DNA from: Temnothorax longispinosus
Taxonomy: Eukaryota; Arthropoda; Insecta; Hymenoptera; Formicidae
Length of the DNA: 64,000 nucleotides
Assembly: GCF_030848805.1 (NCBI RefSeq)
Contig: NC_092368.1
Location: 3,258,441-3,322,440, forward strand
Direction: 5' to 3'
Below are positions 47,474 through 60,215 of the stretch, one piece after another. Both the position numbers and the translations under genes were made by a program. Each line of letters begins with the position of its first letter. Positions within the stretch are counted from its first letter, which is position 1. The notes beneath the pieces were generated by a model. The model was not told where the DNA came from, ran no database searches, and was given only the letters and a program-made list of their open reading frames with translations.

Positions 47474-47498
47474 CTCTCTCTCTCTCTCTCTCTCTCTC
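47474..47498. repeat. (CT)12 microsatellite
   Basis: Perfect CT repeat of 25 bases on the plus strand. Confidence 0.95.
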
Positions 47499-47986
47499 AC
47501 TTCCTCTTTACGTGTTTGTTGCGCGCCTACTCGCGATATAACGTGGTCGTACATCGTTCTTTCGCGCGAGCGAGTATGCACGCCCACGAGGTACAACGGA
47601 GAGACACGCCGTGGCGTAAAACCAACAACCGCGCTAATCCGTAGACCGTAGAAGGCTGAAAGGCCTATTGCGAGGCAATAAGGCCGGTTATGAGTACGTG
47701 GGTACATACGGTCGCGGTGTGGGCGCATACTACGCTCGCGCTCGCAAGGACGTTCTTAACTATTGCGGTTTCCTCGACACGGGCGCGCACACGCCGCCCG
47801 TACATATACGTCCATGCTCTGCTCTGTCGCGTCGCACGTCACTCCTTCGCTCCTTTTTCACCGGCAGATCGGAGTCGATTTGAGACCCTTCGCGAGCACC
47901 TTTCGCTTTTCTCTGTCTGGTTTTTATTTTATCCCGTATAGCGTGACAAATATCAAATGAAATTCCAATTCAAGCAATTCTGGACT

Positions 47987-48031
47987 CTAATTTTTATGAT
48001 TAGGGAGATCAATGATCTTAATAAAAATTAG
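47987..48031. repeat. Nested AT hairpin
   Basis: CTAATTTTTAT (47987-47997) pairs exactly with ATAAAAATTAG (48021-48031), and inside the loop AGATCA pairs with TGATCT. Two nested perfect stems in 45 bases. Confidence 0.8.
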
Positions 48032-49000
48032 AATGATCGTAATAAATTCCAATAAAATATTAGAAGAATCTAATAAAACGCTGATTATAAAAAATACACA
48101 AAATGTTTCGCAAATAATAATTTTCCTCGCACATATTACTTCGCAAGGTCCTCGACGCTGTTTCCCTTCAACGCGTTATATGGGGATCTGCCTGTAAACA
48201 GACGACGGAACCGACGATAACGATAAGCCGAATATCGGGCCTCCGAATTTGGCGGTATAGACGACATCCGGCTTCGGACAGACTGCACACGAAAAGCAAT
48301 CCGGATCCGATCGGATCTGCCGCCAGAATCCGATCGTATTTACATACAATTGGGCGTTATCCGACCGGAATGCGCAGCTAATTTGCATGGTACTATCATC
48401 GTCGGCCCGTGACGCGAGGATGGGTCACTTCTTACGTCAGGGAAAGATGTGCATCGGCACTTAATCAGCTCGTTAGTCCAGACAGAGTCTGATGATGGGA
48501 TATCTAGCTGCTCGTAAGAAGCTCGGATATGACGTTTAAGGAAACCCGACTTTATGTGTTCCAATATACAAACATTATTCACTTATACACTAATATAAAA
48601 TTAATAACTATAAATAATTCTCATCAGTTGTAATTGATAATGCATATTTTTTTCTCTCTGTGTCAATAATTTAATAAAGAGATATAAATAAAGAGAAGAA
48701 TGCAAGTGTTAAATCTACCCAAGATAAAATTCTAAGATTAAATGCGATTAAGATCGATAAATTTAATTCGTATGAAAAATAATTATATTCGCGGGGACCT
48801 TAGTCAAAAATCGTGCATTAGATTCAGCCAATCTTATCTAAGATCTGTCATTTTGCTGAACGTTTACATTGATAGCCTATCGCACGTATGTACCTTTGCA
48901 CGTAGTCGATATACAAGTAAATTCCTATTACTATACTATCGATAGCAGATTAAGTAAGCCACTCCTTTCGAGCGTGCCTGAAAATGATCATGTTCCTCGA

Positions 49001-52000
49001 ACGGCCGCTATTTGCAACATGGAACAAACACGACACACAAATATTCCTGCAGAACGCTATCGGGTATTCACGATTACGTGCAATTTATGTGCAATTTTTT
49101 TTTACAATTGGTTAGCGCGAAGAAATTCCTTCTAAGATCATCGACTTACTTTTCTCAGGATCTCAGGGCGTCTGAATTTGCGATCCGGCACGCGACCTTT
49201 GCGAAAGAAGCTGCCCGTACGCAGAGAAAGAAATCGGATTCGTGGGAAAATACGATCGCTATCAAGAGATCGCTGCAGAAACCCCGGCAACAATCTTGCG
49301 AATTTACTGGCGCCTCGATATTCCCCCGAATACGCGGCAGTTACACTCCAACAATTGCACCATAAGCACATCAAAGTGGTTAACCTTTCTGTTGTCGCAA
49401 ACATCTGTTAATTTTACATTATATTACCGCGAAAACCGGTTTGTATCTGTTGCAGCATTATTTCCTAATCGATCTTATTGCCTTATTGAAAAAAATGTCT
49501 AATTATGTAACTAAATTGATCGTAATCTCGCGTACACGTGATCAGGCGCCAGGAATATATAAAAAATAACGCAGATATAATTTTTCTCAATTGGTATGCA
49601 TTATCTCGAAAACGATAAGTGAATATAAGTGGTGTACATTACGTCATGGCGCGCCATTGCATTTCTTTTTTCGGCGCGGCCACTCGAGGGGCTAAACATC
49701 GATAACGATCGAAAGCTTTTGCTTTCTCCGAAAGCGCGCAAACACTCATCGCCCATCGGATTCCTAATTGCCGAGATAATAGCGCCCGTGGGGCAAGAGA
49801 AACTAACGGTGCGAAAAATATTATTGCACCGATAGCGGTTTCCTTCGATCTGACATCAGCGCAGTTTTCTAAAGAAATACCGCAAAGCTGTGTACCGTGG
49901 CGCGTGATTCATTGAATGAGAGTTTCGTAAAGTATATGCACTGTTAAAAGCGAGTCCTTGAAGCGTTCTCGAAGCCGCCCGAAGAATGCGCGCAATCGAC
50001 CAACAAAACTTTTGCCGGTAGTTCCGTTAGGCCGCGTTTTGCGCAAGCAAGAACGAACAGAGCTCCTTTTACATGCATATATATGTGTATATAAACATCC
50101 TGCAAAGGTCGACCGTCAGGACCAAGCCAAAGCGAGGTCCTGGAAGCGGAGTAACGGTAAATGCTTTCGTTCCCCCCTGGCATCAACGACGGCGACTTTG
50201 CTTACAGAATTAAAACCTGTTGTAGCTCAACACTTCGAGTGTATCCAGAATTGAAGACGAGAAGTCTCAAAGAATGTTAACCGCCTATTTTCTACAACTT
50301 TCAATATATGTATAAGAAAGCTTCAATCGTTTGTAACTACTATTAGCAACTGATCAGTTTTAATTAGTAATATTAGCAAAAATAGTTGGGAAAAGTTTAT
50401 AATAGGAAAACATTTTTTCCTTCTTTAAATAAATCTAAGAATATACAGTTAAAATTAAAATTTCCGGAATTTTTCAAGGATTCAGAAATATTTTCCTCGC
50501 ATTTTAATGACCATCGATTTTTCTGACACCCGACGAACGTCTTGGTAAACAAATCTCGCTTCGTGCACGACCAAGCGGCGATCGTGCATCGAATATGCAT
50601 CGTTCGCGTTTATTTATCCTGGACTCTGTTTTTCCGCGGTTTCGTTGGAAAGACACGGACTTCAAAACATTTCTCGCGAAACGCGCGCTTTTAGAGCGAA
50701 GCGCGCATAAAACCACAATCGTAACTTTTCCTATGCACCTTCCGCGAAACAGTTTCGCACCTCTTTCCTGTGAAACTATGTTTATGAAAAAGTCGATAAT
50801 GTACGACGTCATCGTGTTTGTATAGAAAGCGCCTAGTGCGTGCGTGAGTCACTAAGTCGCTTCAGTTTTGCGACCAATGAAGTTTCCTTGAAGATGCAAT
50901 CATGATATTAATAGAATGGCTAAGACAAACACACAACTCTTAAAAGAAAATAACTTTTTACTTTACCTATACACAAAATAAAATACGACTTTTTTAATAG
51001 TACTAAATCGATCCTCTCATCAAATCTTCACATTTACAATTGTATAAAAATATAATAGTGAGGAATATTCTTTGCAATTATATAACAAATAATTCTACTA
51101 ATAAAAACATATTAGCTAAAAATTTGCAGAAATCGATCTGACGGCCAGCAAAGAACAGAAGCACTTGTTCAGAATTACAGAATCCGCCGTGATACACGTG
51201 ATGCGATTTTCTTAAAGCACGATAAACGTACCACTCTTGGTCTTGTCTCTCCCTCGAATCAGTTGATCGGTCGTGCGCTTATTTCCGCCGTCTGCTCCGA
51301 GCAATAAAAATCATTGATTTTCCGTGTGTATTGAGAAGTCTTAGCAGCGACGTATAACTCGCATTGATCGGATTTGCCGATGGCTTTCTACGGATGTCTC
51401 CCCGATCTCACCCTCTATTCACGAATCGATTACTGACCGGTCTTAGAGGAAAGCTTCACGGTGGCAATTACACGGCGGGTTTATCAAGCTCGGAAGAGCA
51501 CTGAGTACGTGGAAGATTTTCTCTTTTATTCGCGGACTTTATCCACGAAAACGAAAGAGAAAGAAAAAGAGGGAGAAAAACTGAAGTAAAAAATGAACGC
51601 AATTCAAAGAAGAAAGAAGTGTTATTGTAAACTGTGAAATTTTATTCTTTCTAATTGATGTTTTTATACATTCAGTAATTTGAAGATTAAGAAAGTATCT
51701 AATTTTAAATGTATTTATTGATTAATCTATTAATTAACTCTAAAGATCTTTAGCTTTGATTTCTAGACTCATTTAGTAAAATCATATTCTTGTCAAGTTT
51801 AAATTAGATAAATAGAAAAGATAGACTAAAGAGGACAAATAATGTTCTTTATAAAAAAAAAATTACAACTTTTCTTTAAGATAGACGAAAGAATATGATG
51901 AAACGCAAATAAACGCTTATCTAATCTAAAATAACACCTTTATGCAAATATATATAAATATGTATATAATAAACGTAATTATAGAAAAATTTTACTAAGA

Positions 52001-52780
52001 TAAAAAAATCAGTAAAAAAAAGTGTAATAGATAAGTGATTCGCACTACTCGCGATAAAAAGCTCCGCAGTCCATTATTAACAATGTTTAATCTACTTTAC
52101 GAGGGAAAAATTTATACTACGCTCTGCGCGATTGTTTGCTTGTCTCAGTTAACTACGTTCCTTTTAGCCGCTTCTCTCAAACGCAGTCGAGAAACTAATC
52201 AACGGCACGACTGCGTGCATTATTAAAAATCAAATCACGGAGTGACGTAAAATAATCTCCGCTATGACCCGGTCGCGAATTATCGGTCATCGATGCTCTC
52301 GGATCGATTTTTTGCGTCGGCCGATTCTTTTAATGAGAAAGCAATTTGTTCTTGGACTTTGTAGCCTAATAAATCGTAGTTTCACGATGACGTCGCACGA
52401 TCAGTGAAATAAAGTTACGTTAGATAGATAAATAGATAGATATAAATATTTGTTCAGCACTCTGGAATAAAGCCAACTCCTTCAGCGCTCGACAGAAATG
52501 TGTAAAGTGTCCCAGATGATAAATATTTGAAGGACAAGAACGAAATGCGCGACAATAAAATTCTAACAAAACCTTATGTTAAAATTTAACTAAAATATTG
52601 TTTCTGCTTGAAATATATTTTACAAATGTATGTTTTGCAGTGAAAATAATAAAAGATAAAAAAATGGTAATTATTTTCATTTTAAACGGTGACATCATTC
52701 TCTGTCAGCAAATTGATGATCACTTTTTTTTCTCTCGTTCAAAAAGTTTTGCATATATTTATAAATAAAATAAATATCTA
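49001..52780. other. Non-coding stretch, increasingly AT-rich
   Basis: 49130-50260 has moderate GC and overlapping chance frames. 50270-50480 and 50880-52780 are mostly AT-rich with nothing recognised except a GATA/TAGA run at about 52420-52443 and a purine-rich patch near 51548-51585. No gene supported. Confidence 0.6.
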
Positions 52781-54480
52781 GAAATGAGTAATGACATATC
52801 CTTCACTTCTCTCGACATCTCTCATAAACTTCGGCCCATCTGTTCTACATCGAAAACTAGCAGTATCATTTTATGACCGGAGGGAAGACGTACCCTCGAA
52901 TCGACATCGGTGTTCCCGATTAGTTTCGATTTCAACGAAATTTTGGGGAGTCACGGGCAAGGAGGAGGGTAAACGCGACGACGAGTCGCGACCATCGTGG
53001 AGGCATTCGGGGAATTTTGCCAATTAAAATCGACGGACGACACGACGACGCGCGCGATAAAAAGTTCCGACGCGGGGAGGGGGAGGGGGAGGAGGGATGG
53101 GTGGGAGGGAAGCTAGAAGTGGGGCCTTCCAGGGCCCTTCAGTGCAAAAGGTACTTGCGAGGAATGTTCTCCGGTACGGCAGTTTCGCTAATTGAAATCG
53201 ATTATCCGGAACCGTTTTTCCGCAAAGACACGTCTCCGCTACTACCTCCGCGGCTCCGTCTTCCGACCGAGGCGAGGGGGTGAAAACGCCTCATTATTAT
53301 CGGGAGCGTTCGCTCTCGCTTCGCCGCTCTTCGGATATTCGTACAACTTCGAAATCGAAAAGTTTCTCCCCGTCGGAGCATACGTGTACTCTCTCAAGGC
53401 TTGGATGCGGATATTGGAGCTTTCGGCGCAACGATTGTATACCGTCGTTTATTCGTTCCGAACGAATACGAAGATCAGCGTTCATATTGAAAAGTGTAAC
53501 TCTTACCTAACGTGTAATATTTTATATTATTATCTTCATAAAATAAGCAAAGTTTCGGAAAATATATTTTAGAATATAAATTTGTGATTTTTTTATTTTT
53601 GGGATAAGTATCTACTTGTTTTTTTTCTTCTCTCTGTCTTTCTTTTTCTTTCTGCCCTCGCTTGTTTGGAGCAAAATGGTATCATATAATTAATTAAAGT
53701 AGGACCTGCATACATGAAATCCTTTTGAAGGATAAAAGCATTTTTTCATGCGGAAGAGAATTTTGCGTGGACGCGACGCGACGCGACGGTGCGGTCTCTC
53801 GACAACGACATTTCACGCGACGTGACACCGCGGCGTCCTATCTCACCAAATTTTCTCGCCGTATTCAGCGATCGTTACTGTCACGCGGTCGTTTCCAACA
53901 ACGCGGTTGACGCCGCAGCAACGTTTCGCGCAACTGGTGTCCAATGACGCGGCGAAAAGGCGAGGACCTCTTGAGAATGCACTTACATTCTGAATCTAAC
54001 ATATGCTCACCTCCTCCGCACCGCATGCACAACACTGTGCTCACTGCTCCTCTCCGCCCGCTCTCTTCATTTCTGCTCCCTTTTCGCCTCCTACGTATAC
54101 GCCTGTGAAAACACACGCGGGCTCACGCGAGCGCTGACGTACGTAAGCGTATGTGTCGACACTCACGCGATCGCGGGCACACTAGAAAACAAGAGAAGAA
54201 GAAGAAGAGAAAGAGAGAGAGAGAAAGAGAAAGGAGGTGGTTAATCCGCACATGTGTGATGACAATCGCGAACCACCTGTTGAACGGCGCCGATACCTAC
54301 CGGTGCGCCACTCTCTACTTGCTAGCCATCGCGAAAGGAAGCTTTAAATCCGAACCGTATAGTGCCCCGACCACATCATCGTGTACTTCGTTAATCTTTC
54401 TCGATCCTGACAACGATACCTCAAACCTCTCGTCACTCGTCGCCCCGATTGACTGTTTAATTCATTCGTACTCCAATTAT
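52781..54480. other. GC-rich stretch without a supported gene
   Basis: Holds the G-rich tract at 53074-53111, an ACGCG-type repeat near 53770-53788 and a GAA/GA-rich run at about 54193-54232. Plus-strand frames at 52791-53572 overlap each other and minus frames. No family recognised. Confidence 0.5.
53074..53111 (+). repeat. GGGGGA-type tract, G-quadruplex motif
   Basis: Runs of four, five and five G separated by single A, followed by more GGG runs. This meets the four-run, short-loop pattern for an intramolecular G-quadruplex on the plus strand. Confidence 0.85.
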
Positions 54481-57380
54481 TGATTACCTAATTGAAAAGA
54501 ACTCTCGATTTTGCACGCATGTTATAGAAATTATCTTTGCATGTTTCTGAAATTTCGGTATTATACTCGACAACCTTGCTAGAATTTCTTATGAAGATTC
54601 CGAGCGACAGTTGAACAAAATTTGGAAGATTCTCGTTAAAAACCAACAACAGTCAATATTAAATTGATTTTAATCAAAACCCCGCTGATTATATCTTTAT
54701 ATTCTGAGATTATTATTTTAAAAACATATTGACATAGATAATAATATAAAATTATACCGTGAAAAACATTAACATCATATTGATTTTAATAATGCCGCGG
54801 ATAATTCCCAGTTGCGGCGATGCCTTCGAGATTGTTGTCTGCGAAGATGTATCGACGTAAACAATATGAAGTGGAAAATAACATTTTCGATTTATCGATC
54901 ACGCAGCTCGGTTGTGATTGACCCACGCCAAGCGTGTCTATGACGCGAGATAGTCGAGGCGCCGTGTGGCGCTGATTTCTGCGAAACGCGACGAAGGATG
55001 GAGATAATATTTTCAACCTCGAGTTTTTCCACTGCTCACGCGGCAAATTAAATCTTTCGCTACGGCACGTTAAGCCTCTTATAACTCGGTGTAGCAATAA
55101 TCTTTACCTGATAAAAACACAATGCGTGCGAAGTCTGTTTTTAGAGTTGCGTTAAACTTTGATGGCAGAAGACCTCGATTACATTTCTATTGGCAACAAA
55201 TCCAGATTGATCAAGCAAAGCAGGCCACAGACGATAGGTAACGCGATATCGGAGTGTCGTGTATATACGAGTCGTTCAATTAGAGATCGATATCGCATCG
55301 GTCGGATTCTGACGGAACGGAAGCGTCGGGGTGCTGCCCGTGCGGCAACACGCATAATCGGCGACACTTAAGGTCGATTTCCCGGTGACCACGAAAACGG
55401 CATTAACATGCTGGGATCCCTCGATCGGGCTTATGCATATGCATGGCGCATATAACAGGCTTGTGTGCTTCCACAGTGAATTGACGCACGTACGACGCGC
55501 GAATGAGAGACGAATGCGGCGCGCGACAATGGCCGGCTTTACGAAAGAGAGGCCATGGAAAATTTCGAGCGTCGCGAAACAATCGGGGAAATAACTATGT
55601 GAAGTACTGTTTCGCGCATGTGTGTGGAGCGATAAAAATCGTCGAGTTAACTTTCCTAAATTTAACGAAGGCTAAATGTGGATTCTTGTGCTTTCCGCGA
55701 TTTGTCGCGTGAGATTAAACTGCTACTTGGAAAAATAGTATAACACTAGCAACATGTACTTACAAGCGAGTTAAATTTGAAGAGAACCGAGTTGTAATCA
55801 ATAAATTAAATTCAGAAAATTGATTCATCATCAGCGAACTTTTTTGATCTTTAATTTTCAGGTTGTGAATGACATGAATCTTTTCCAATCAAAAATCTCA
55901 TCGTTCTGAATCAAAAAAGAAATTACGTATTATCATAACTCTTTAAAATGTCTAAGCAAACATTACGATAATTAACAATCAGCCCTCCTGAAAAAAATTT
56001 TTGCTAATAGCAAAGGAATAGGTACGGCGTAAAAGTTTTAGCGACTTCTGCGAGGTATCCTGAAATAACGCGAGAAATTTATAATCACGCTAAAAATAGT
56101 ATCATAAATATACAATCTCTAAAAATAAATCAGACAGCGCTTATCCTCGATAGCCATCGCAACCGATCTTTTATTGCTTATTTGAGCTGGCGCGTTCGAG
56201 AATCATGTTAAACCGGTCGTCGATGAGATCGTAGAGGGAACGTTTATCCTTATCACTACGTTTATCCCTATCGTACTATATTATAATGCTCTCTCTGTAC
56301 GCAACTTAGGAAACTTTAATCTTAAAACATTTGAGCAGGATTACAATATATATCTATTCCTCCTCCCCAATTGATTTACTTTCTCTCCTTTGTACAATGT
56401 TAAAATTAAATACTTAAGATATGATTAGATAGTGTACTAGCTATCACCGCGGGAGACTTGGCATCGACACGATGCCTATTTTAGCAAATTATTTACAATC
56501 GAAAAAGCTAACAAAAATAATACATAATTTAGATAAATAATGAGGTCACATGGGTACCTTGTTTACGAATAAAATGCACTTCTGTTTTGTAAACATTAAG
56601 CAGGTAAACATTGCATCAGGACACGACGTACGCGCATATGCAATAACGCGCTGTTATCAGGGGACGTCCCACGCGTACGATCGCTTATCAGGACTATTGC
56701 GCATCACCTGCGGCTTGCCGTCTTTTATGTTATCGAAACGAGCCGGCACGGATTTTCGACGTCCGCGTCCATCTCTGATGACAATGACGACGATGCTTGA
56801 TCGTAAAACGATATATCGAGAATTTCCCCAGTCGCGCCGCAAGATCGCCTCGTAATATCACCACAAAGTCCTCATCAAAGTTTCTCCACTCTGCCGAAGC
56901 AGAGTACCCGGGAACGGAAACGTGCCGCGATGAAGTATCCTAAAAATCCAGCGAAAACGCCCGCCGTCTTACAGCCGACGTAAAACGCGACGGTGACTTT
57001 GTGAACCGCTCGTTTCGCCGCTGCATCCTTATGCCGTAAACGCGCGGTCGAATGCAACTTTTTACTTCGCCGTGAAATTCGAGTGTTTCTACGCGCCCGA
57101 AGGGAATAAGTCTTTATAAGACATATAATTCTTTAAGCGATAAAACTTTGTGATGAATCAGACACTTTTATGAGACATTCGATACGTTTTTAGATATCCA
57201 AAAGTCATTGTATATCACAAATTAAACCGCAAATATTCAAGCGTTATAAAGTTTCTTGCGGAATAAGATTAAATAGTTCTATGACGCATATATATCTTAA
57301 AAAAATTTTCAATAAATATTAGAAGAAACTAAAAAAAAGTCTTACAGTCTCATTTTCTATTAATTCTGAAAGAATTTTTA
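54481..57380. other. Mixed, mostly AT-rich non-coding stretch
   Basis: AT-rich 54480-54780 and 55700-56560, with GC-richer parts at 54790-55640 and 56570-57060 containing frames on both strands. Nothing recognised as an element or gene. Confidence 0.6.
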
Positions 57381-57387
57381 ACTTTGC

Positions 57388-57463
57388 GGGGGGGGGGGGA
57401 GAAAAAGATAGAGAGAGAGAGAAAGAACATTAATCAATTAGTAGATAAAAAAAAAAAAAAAAA
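57388..57463. repeat. G12 / GA / A17 low-complexity block
   Basis: Twelve G (57388-57399), then a GA repeat to about 57422, then seventeen A (57447-57463) after a short unique spacer. Homopolymer lengths may be unreliable. Confidence 0.9.
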
Positions 57464-58366
57464 TATTACGATGGTTTGTGTATGGAGCGTGTACAGGCAT
57501 GCGAGTGGCGTAATCGGACCCTTAAAAGGGTCGAGGTGTGTCAATATTGGAGCAACCTGGATTTTTCCAGATGCCTTGGAATGTCTCATGCATCATCATA
57601 TCAGGCGTGTATAGATTGCATTCGTTTGCTCGTTAACTATATTTACATAACGTACAACGTATATAATTAAAAAATATATAAATACATATTTCTAGAAATT
57701 TTCACCATTGTCGACTATTCACCGTGATTTAAATGAATAAGAAAAAGCCAGGAAAATACGAAATAAGGTATATACCAAGAATTCAGTAACTTGTCTTAAA
57801 CAAGCTGCCGTAGCGCGTTCTTTTCCATTCGTTAGCTCGGTCGTCTTACGGCACAGTAATTCCTTCACGACGTTACGACGGTCTTAAATTATAATGTTAT
57901 ATACGTAGGTGGAGTTTTGAAGTCGCCGTATATCGACGGTATGGATGAATATCCCCGCGACTTAACAACGGGCCCTCGTATGTTCGGTATAATCTGAAAT
58001 CTGGAGGTTTCGGGGCGCACGGACGGCTCGTGATCTGAAATTTAAATGTCGCGAGAATGAGTAGGGCGCTGATTCATAGAGCTCTCTAAAGGAACACGAA
58101 ACGCACGCAGCCCGCAGCACGCTGGGTGAACGCCGGAAATCTGGTTTTCGAAAGCGGCCGTCCACTTTCGGAAGGTGGACAAAGCGGACGACAGGTAGAG
58201 ATAGAGATAGATAGGCGGCTACATAGAATTTATTGGAATGTGGGCGAGCCTCTTTATGTACGGTTAATGATCACGTTTCGTAATCGTGATGATGATAATA
58301 ATAATAACAACATTCACGATAGCATGAATTAAACATGATAAGATTAGAACTAGAATGATTTGGCTG
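57464..58366. other. Non-coding stretch
   Basis: Mixed composition. It includes a small hairpin GTCCAC...GTGGAC closed over TCGG (58160-58180), an AGAGAT/GATA run (58196-58213) and GAT/AAT triplet repeats (58288-58307). No gene supported. Confidence 0.6.
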
Positions 58367-58370
58367 TTAA

Positions 58371-58510
58371 CCTTTAGAGGGCGGGAAAAGGACTTAAAGA
58401 CTTTTTTTTTTTTTTTTTTACTATTTTTCCCTTATTCGATTGCCTGAAAACATCAAATAACCTGTGTTTTTTGGGTGGTCGATATTTCGACCACCCCCGG
58501 CCTCTAAAGG
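58371..58510. mobile_element. piggyBac-like MITE (140 bp) in TTAA
   Basis: Both ends read CCTTTAGAGG inward, extending to CCTTTAGAGGSCGGG with one mismatch, and each end is flanked by TTAA (58367-58370 and 58511-58514). TTAA target duplication with short C-rich TIRs is the hallmark of piggyBac-type insertion. Near the 3' end a perfect 10-bp hairpin GGGTGGTCGA/TCGACCACCC (58473-58496) forms a subterminal palindrome, and an internal T18 run occupies 58402-58419. There is no coding capacity, so it is non-autonomous. TSD and TIR are seen; family assignment follows known piggyBac biology. Confidence 0.88.
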
Positions 58511-58514
58511 TTAA

Positions 58515-60215
58515 TAAGATTAGCTGTGATATTACTAAGTAATGAGAATGTGACCGTTGAATAAGATAAATTGCGTTATCTTAACGGTAATTAAATTACG
58601 GTGGCAATGAAAAAATTGGGACCGGGAGAAAGAAAAATCCCCTCAAATTGATAATATAAAAATACTCGGCCGAACTTGGCGACTTTTTTTTAGCGAAGCG
58701 ACAAACAATCAAGTGTTTACGAGAGATTGTCATCTCGTCGCTGTTACATTCCTATGTGCTGCGTAAGCGAGAACGTGTAAAACAACGCTCGTTCTTATCT
58801 GTTTACGTTAGATTGCGCGAGATTAAGCAATCTAGATCAGTGGCGTCGGCGTCGGCTTCTGAGAAACTGCAAGAGAACATCCTAAAAGCGTTGAGAGGTT
58901 GGAAAACAGTCATGTACGACGCATTAACTTGGGCCGGCAGGCTAAAAAAAATCGATATTTCTCTCGATACGATTTCCGGCATATTTTTTTACTAATCAGT
59001 AAAAAGTACGTATCTTAGATAGTTAAGTAGGAAATAATTATCTATATCGCAACTATATCTCTCAATAGCAGAATTATCTCTGTAGTAACTATATCTCAAC
59101 AGCAGAAATCAAGCTGAGAAATATCTCGTGAACGGTAATCGAGAACGTGACATTTGTGAGGATGGTGCGTTAATGCAAGATCGATTATTTGATTTTGATT
59201 GGTCGGGCTCAGTGTAACGAACCGGTATATGAAAGCGGAAGTAGATTTCAACATGATAGCGAAGATTAATTTGAAGTAGCCGCGCTCCGCGTTATGCTTT
59301 TGCTCTTGACCCTTTCGAAGTTTTGTTTTTAAGTGGCCGGAAGACACGCTTGCGCAGTTTCTCGTTTTCGGGTATCGTGCACTAATGACACGCTAATGGC
59401 GCTCTAATGACACACTAATGGTGGTGTCTAAAATGGCTTCTATTATTGCGCGACACTCTCGCTACACGCGTGTGTTCCTTCGAATATTCGCTCTCTTCTC
59501 ACGCCGTTTTCTCTGTCTTCACCATGTCCGCAGGGCAAATTCTTCGACGAGTGACGATGAATGTAAAGAAACGATTGCCGTGACTTTGTAGTAAATTGCC
59601 AAAAATGGGATGCTCAATAGCATCAAATTAGCCGCTAGACGAAGATGTTTAGCGAAGATTATTTCTTTGCTCACTAGAATTTTACTCACGCGAAATAAAT
59701 CTATGTATAAGCGCTAGTATAATATAATAAAAAATAAAATATAAAAAATATAATATAATAAAGTAGATAATAATAACATAAGTACTAAAAATAAATTTAT
59801 AAATATTAGTATCATTCCTATTATATTCATAACACATACGAGAAGATCATAAAAAATTATTTTCTGAAGAATGTATGTTATAGTTTGACCTTTCAAATCT
59901 ATAATCTAATAGCATTATACAAGCTATAAATATACTTCAGTTACATAATTTATCAATTTGTATCGAGCATTATATTATATAATATTGATTTTCATTATTA
60001 TATAAAAGTAGCCTTTAGTTAAGAAAATGAGAAAGAACAGATAAAATATCTTTCATTTAATAATGGACTCATAAAAATATTGAAGCAAAAGAAATAATGA
60101 ATGCATCTAGATCACAATAAGCATAAAAGAAATAATTTTTATCGAAAAATTAAGAAGTTAGAAGAGTAATTCATATTTAAAAAAAATCAAGTTTAATCCT
60201 CGTTTCTACTAACTT
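58515..60215. other. Mixed then AT-rich non-coding stretch
   Basis: 58515-58990 holds a small plus-strand frame with Lys/Arg-rich sequence and no recognised family. The 11-bp repeat at 59379-59422 is followed by an ATG (59524) in CACCATGTCC context opening only 19 codons. 59690-60215 is strongly AT-rich with nothing recognised. Confidence 0.55.
59379..59422. repeat. 11-bp tandem repeat, 4 copies
   Basis: Four head-to-tail units with core CTAATGRC (59379-59389, 59390-59400, 59401-59411, 59412-59422), varying at the first bases and at one R position. The unit length is not a multiple of three, so a coding repeat is unlikely. Confidence 0.9.

Larger units (their letters stand above)
47001..49000. 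other. Mixed non-coding stretch
   Basis: Contains a diverged tandem pair GGTAA...AAAAAAGTTAC at 47092-47131, the CT tract at 47474-47498, the AT hairpin at 47987-48031 and a DRE-like TATCGATA at 48937-48944. Frames at 47360-47960 overlap on both strands. No gene supported. Confidence 0.55.
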
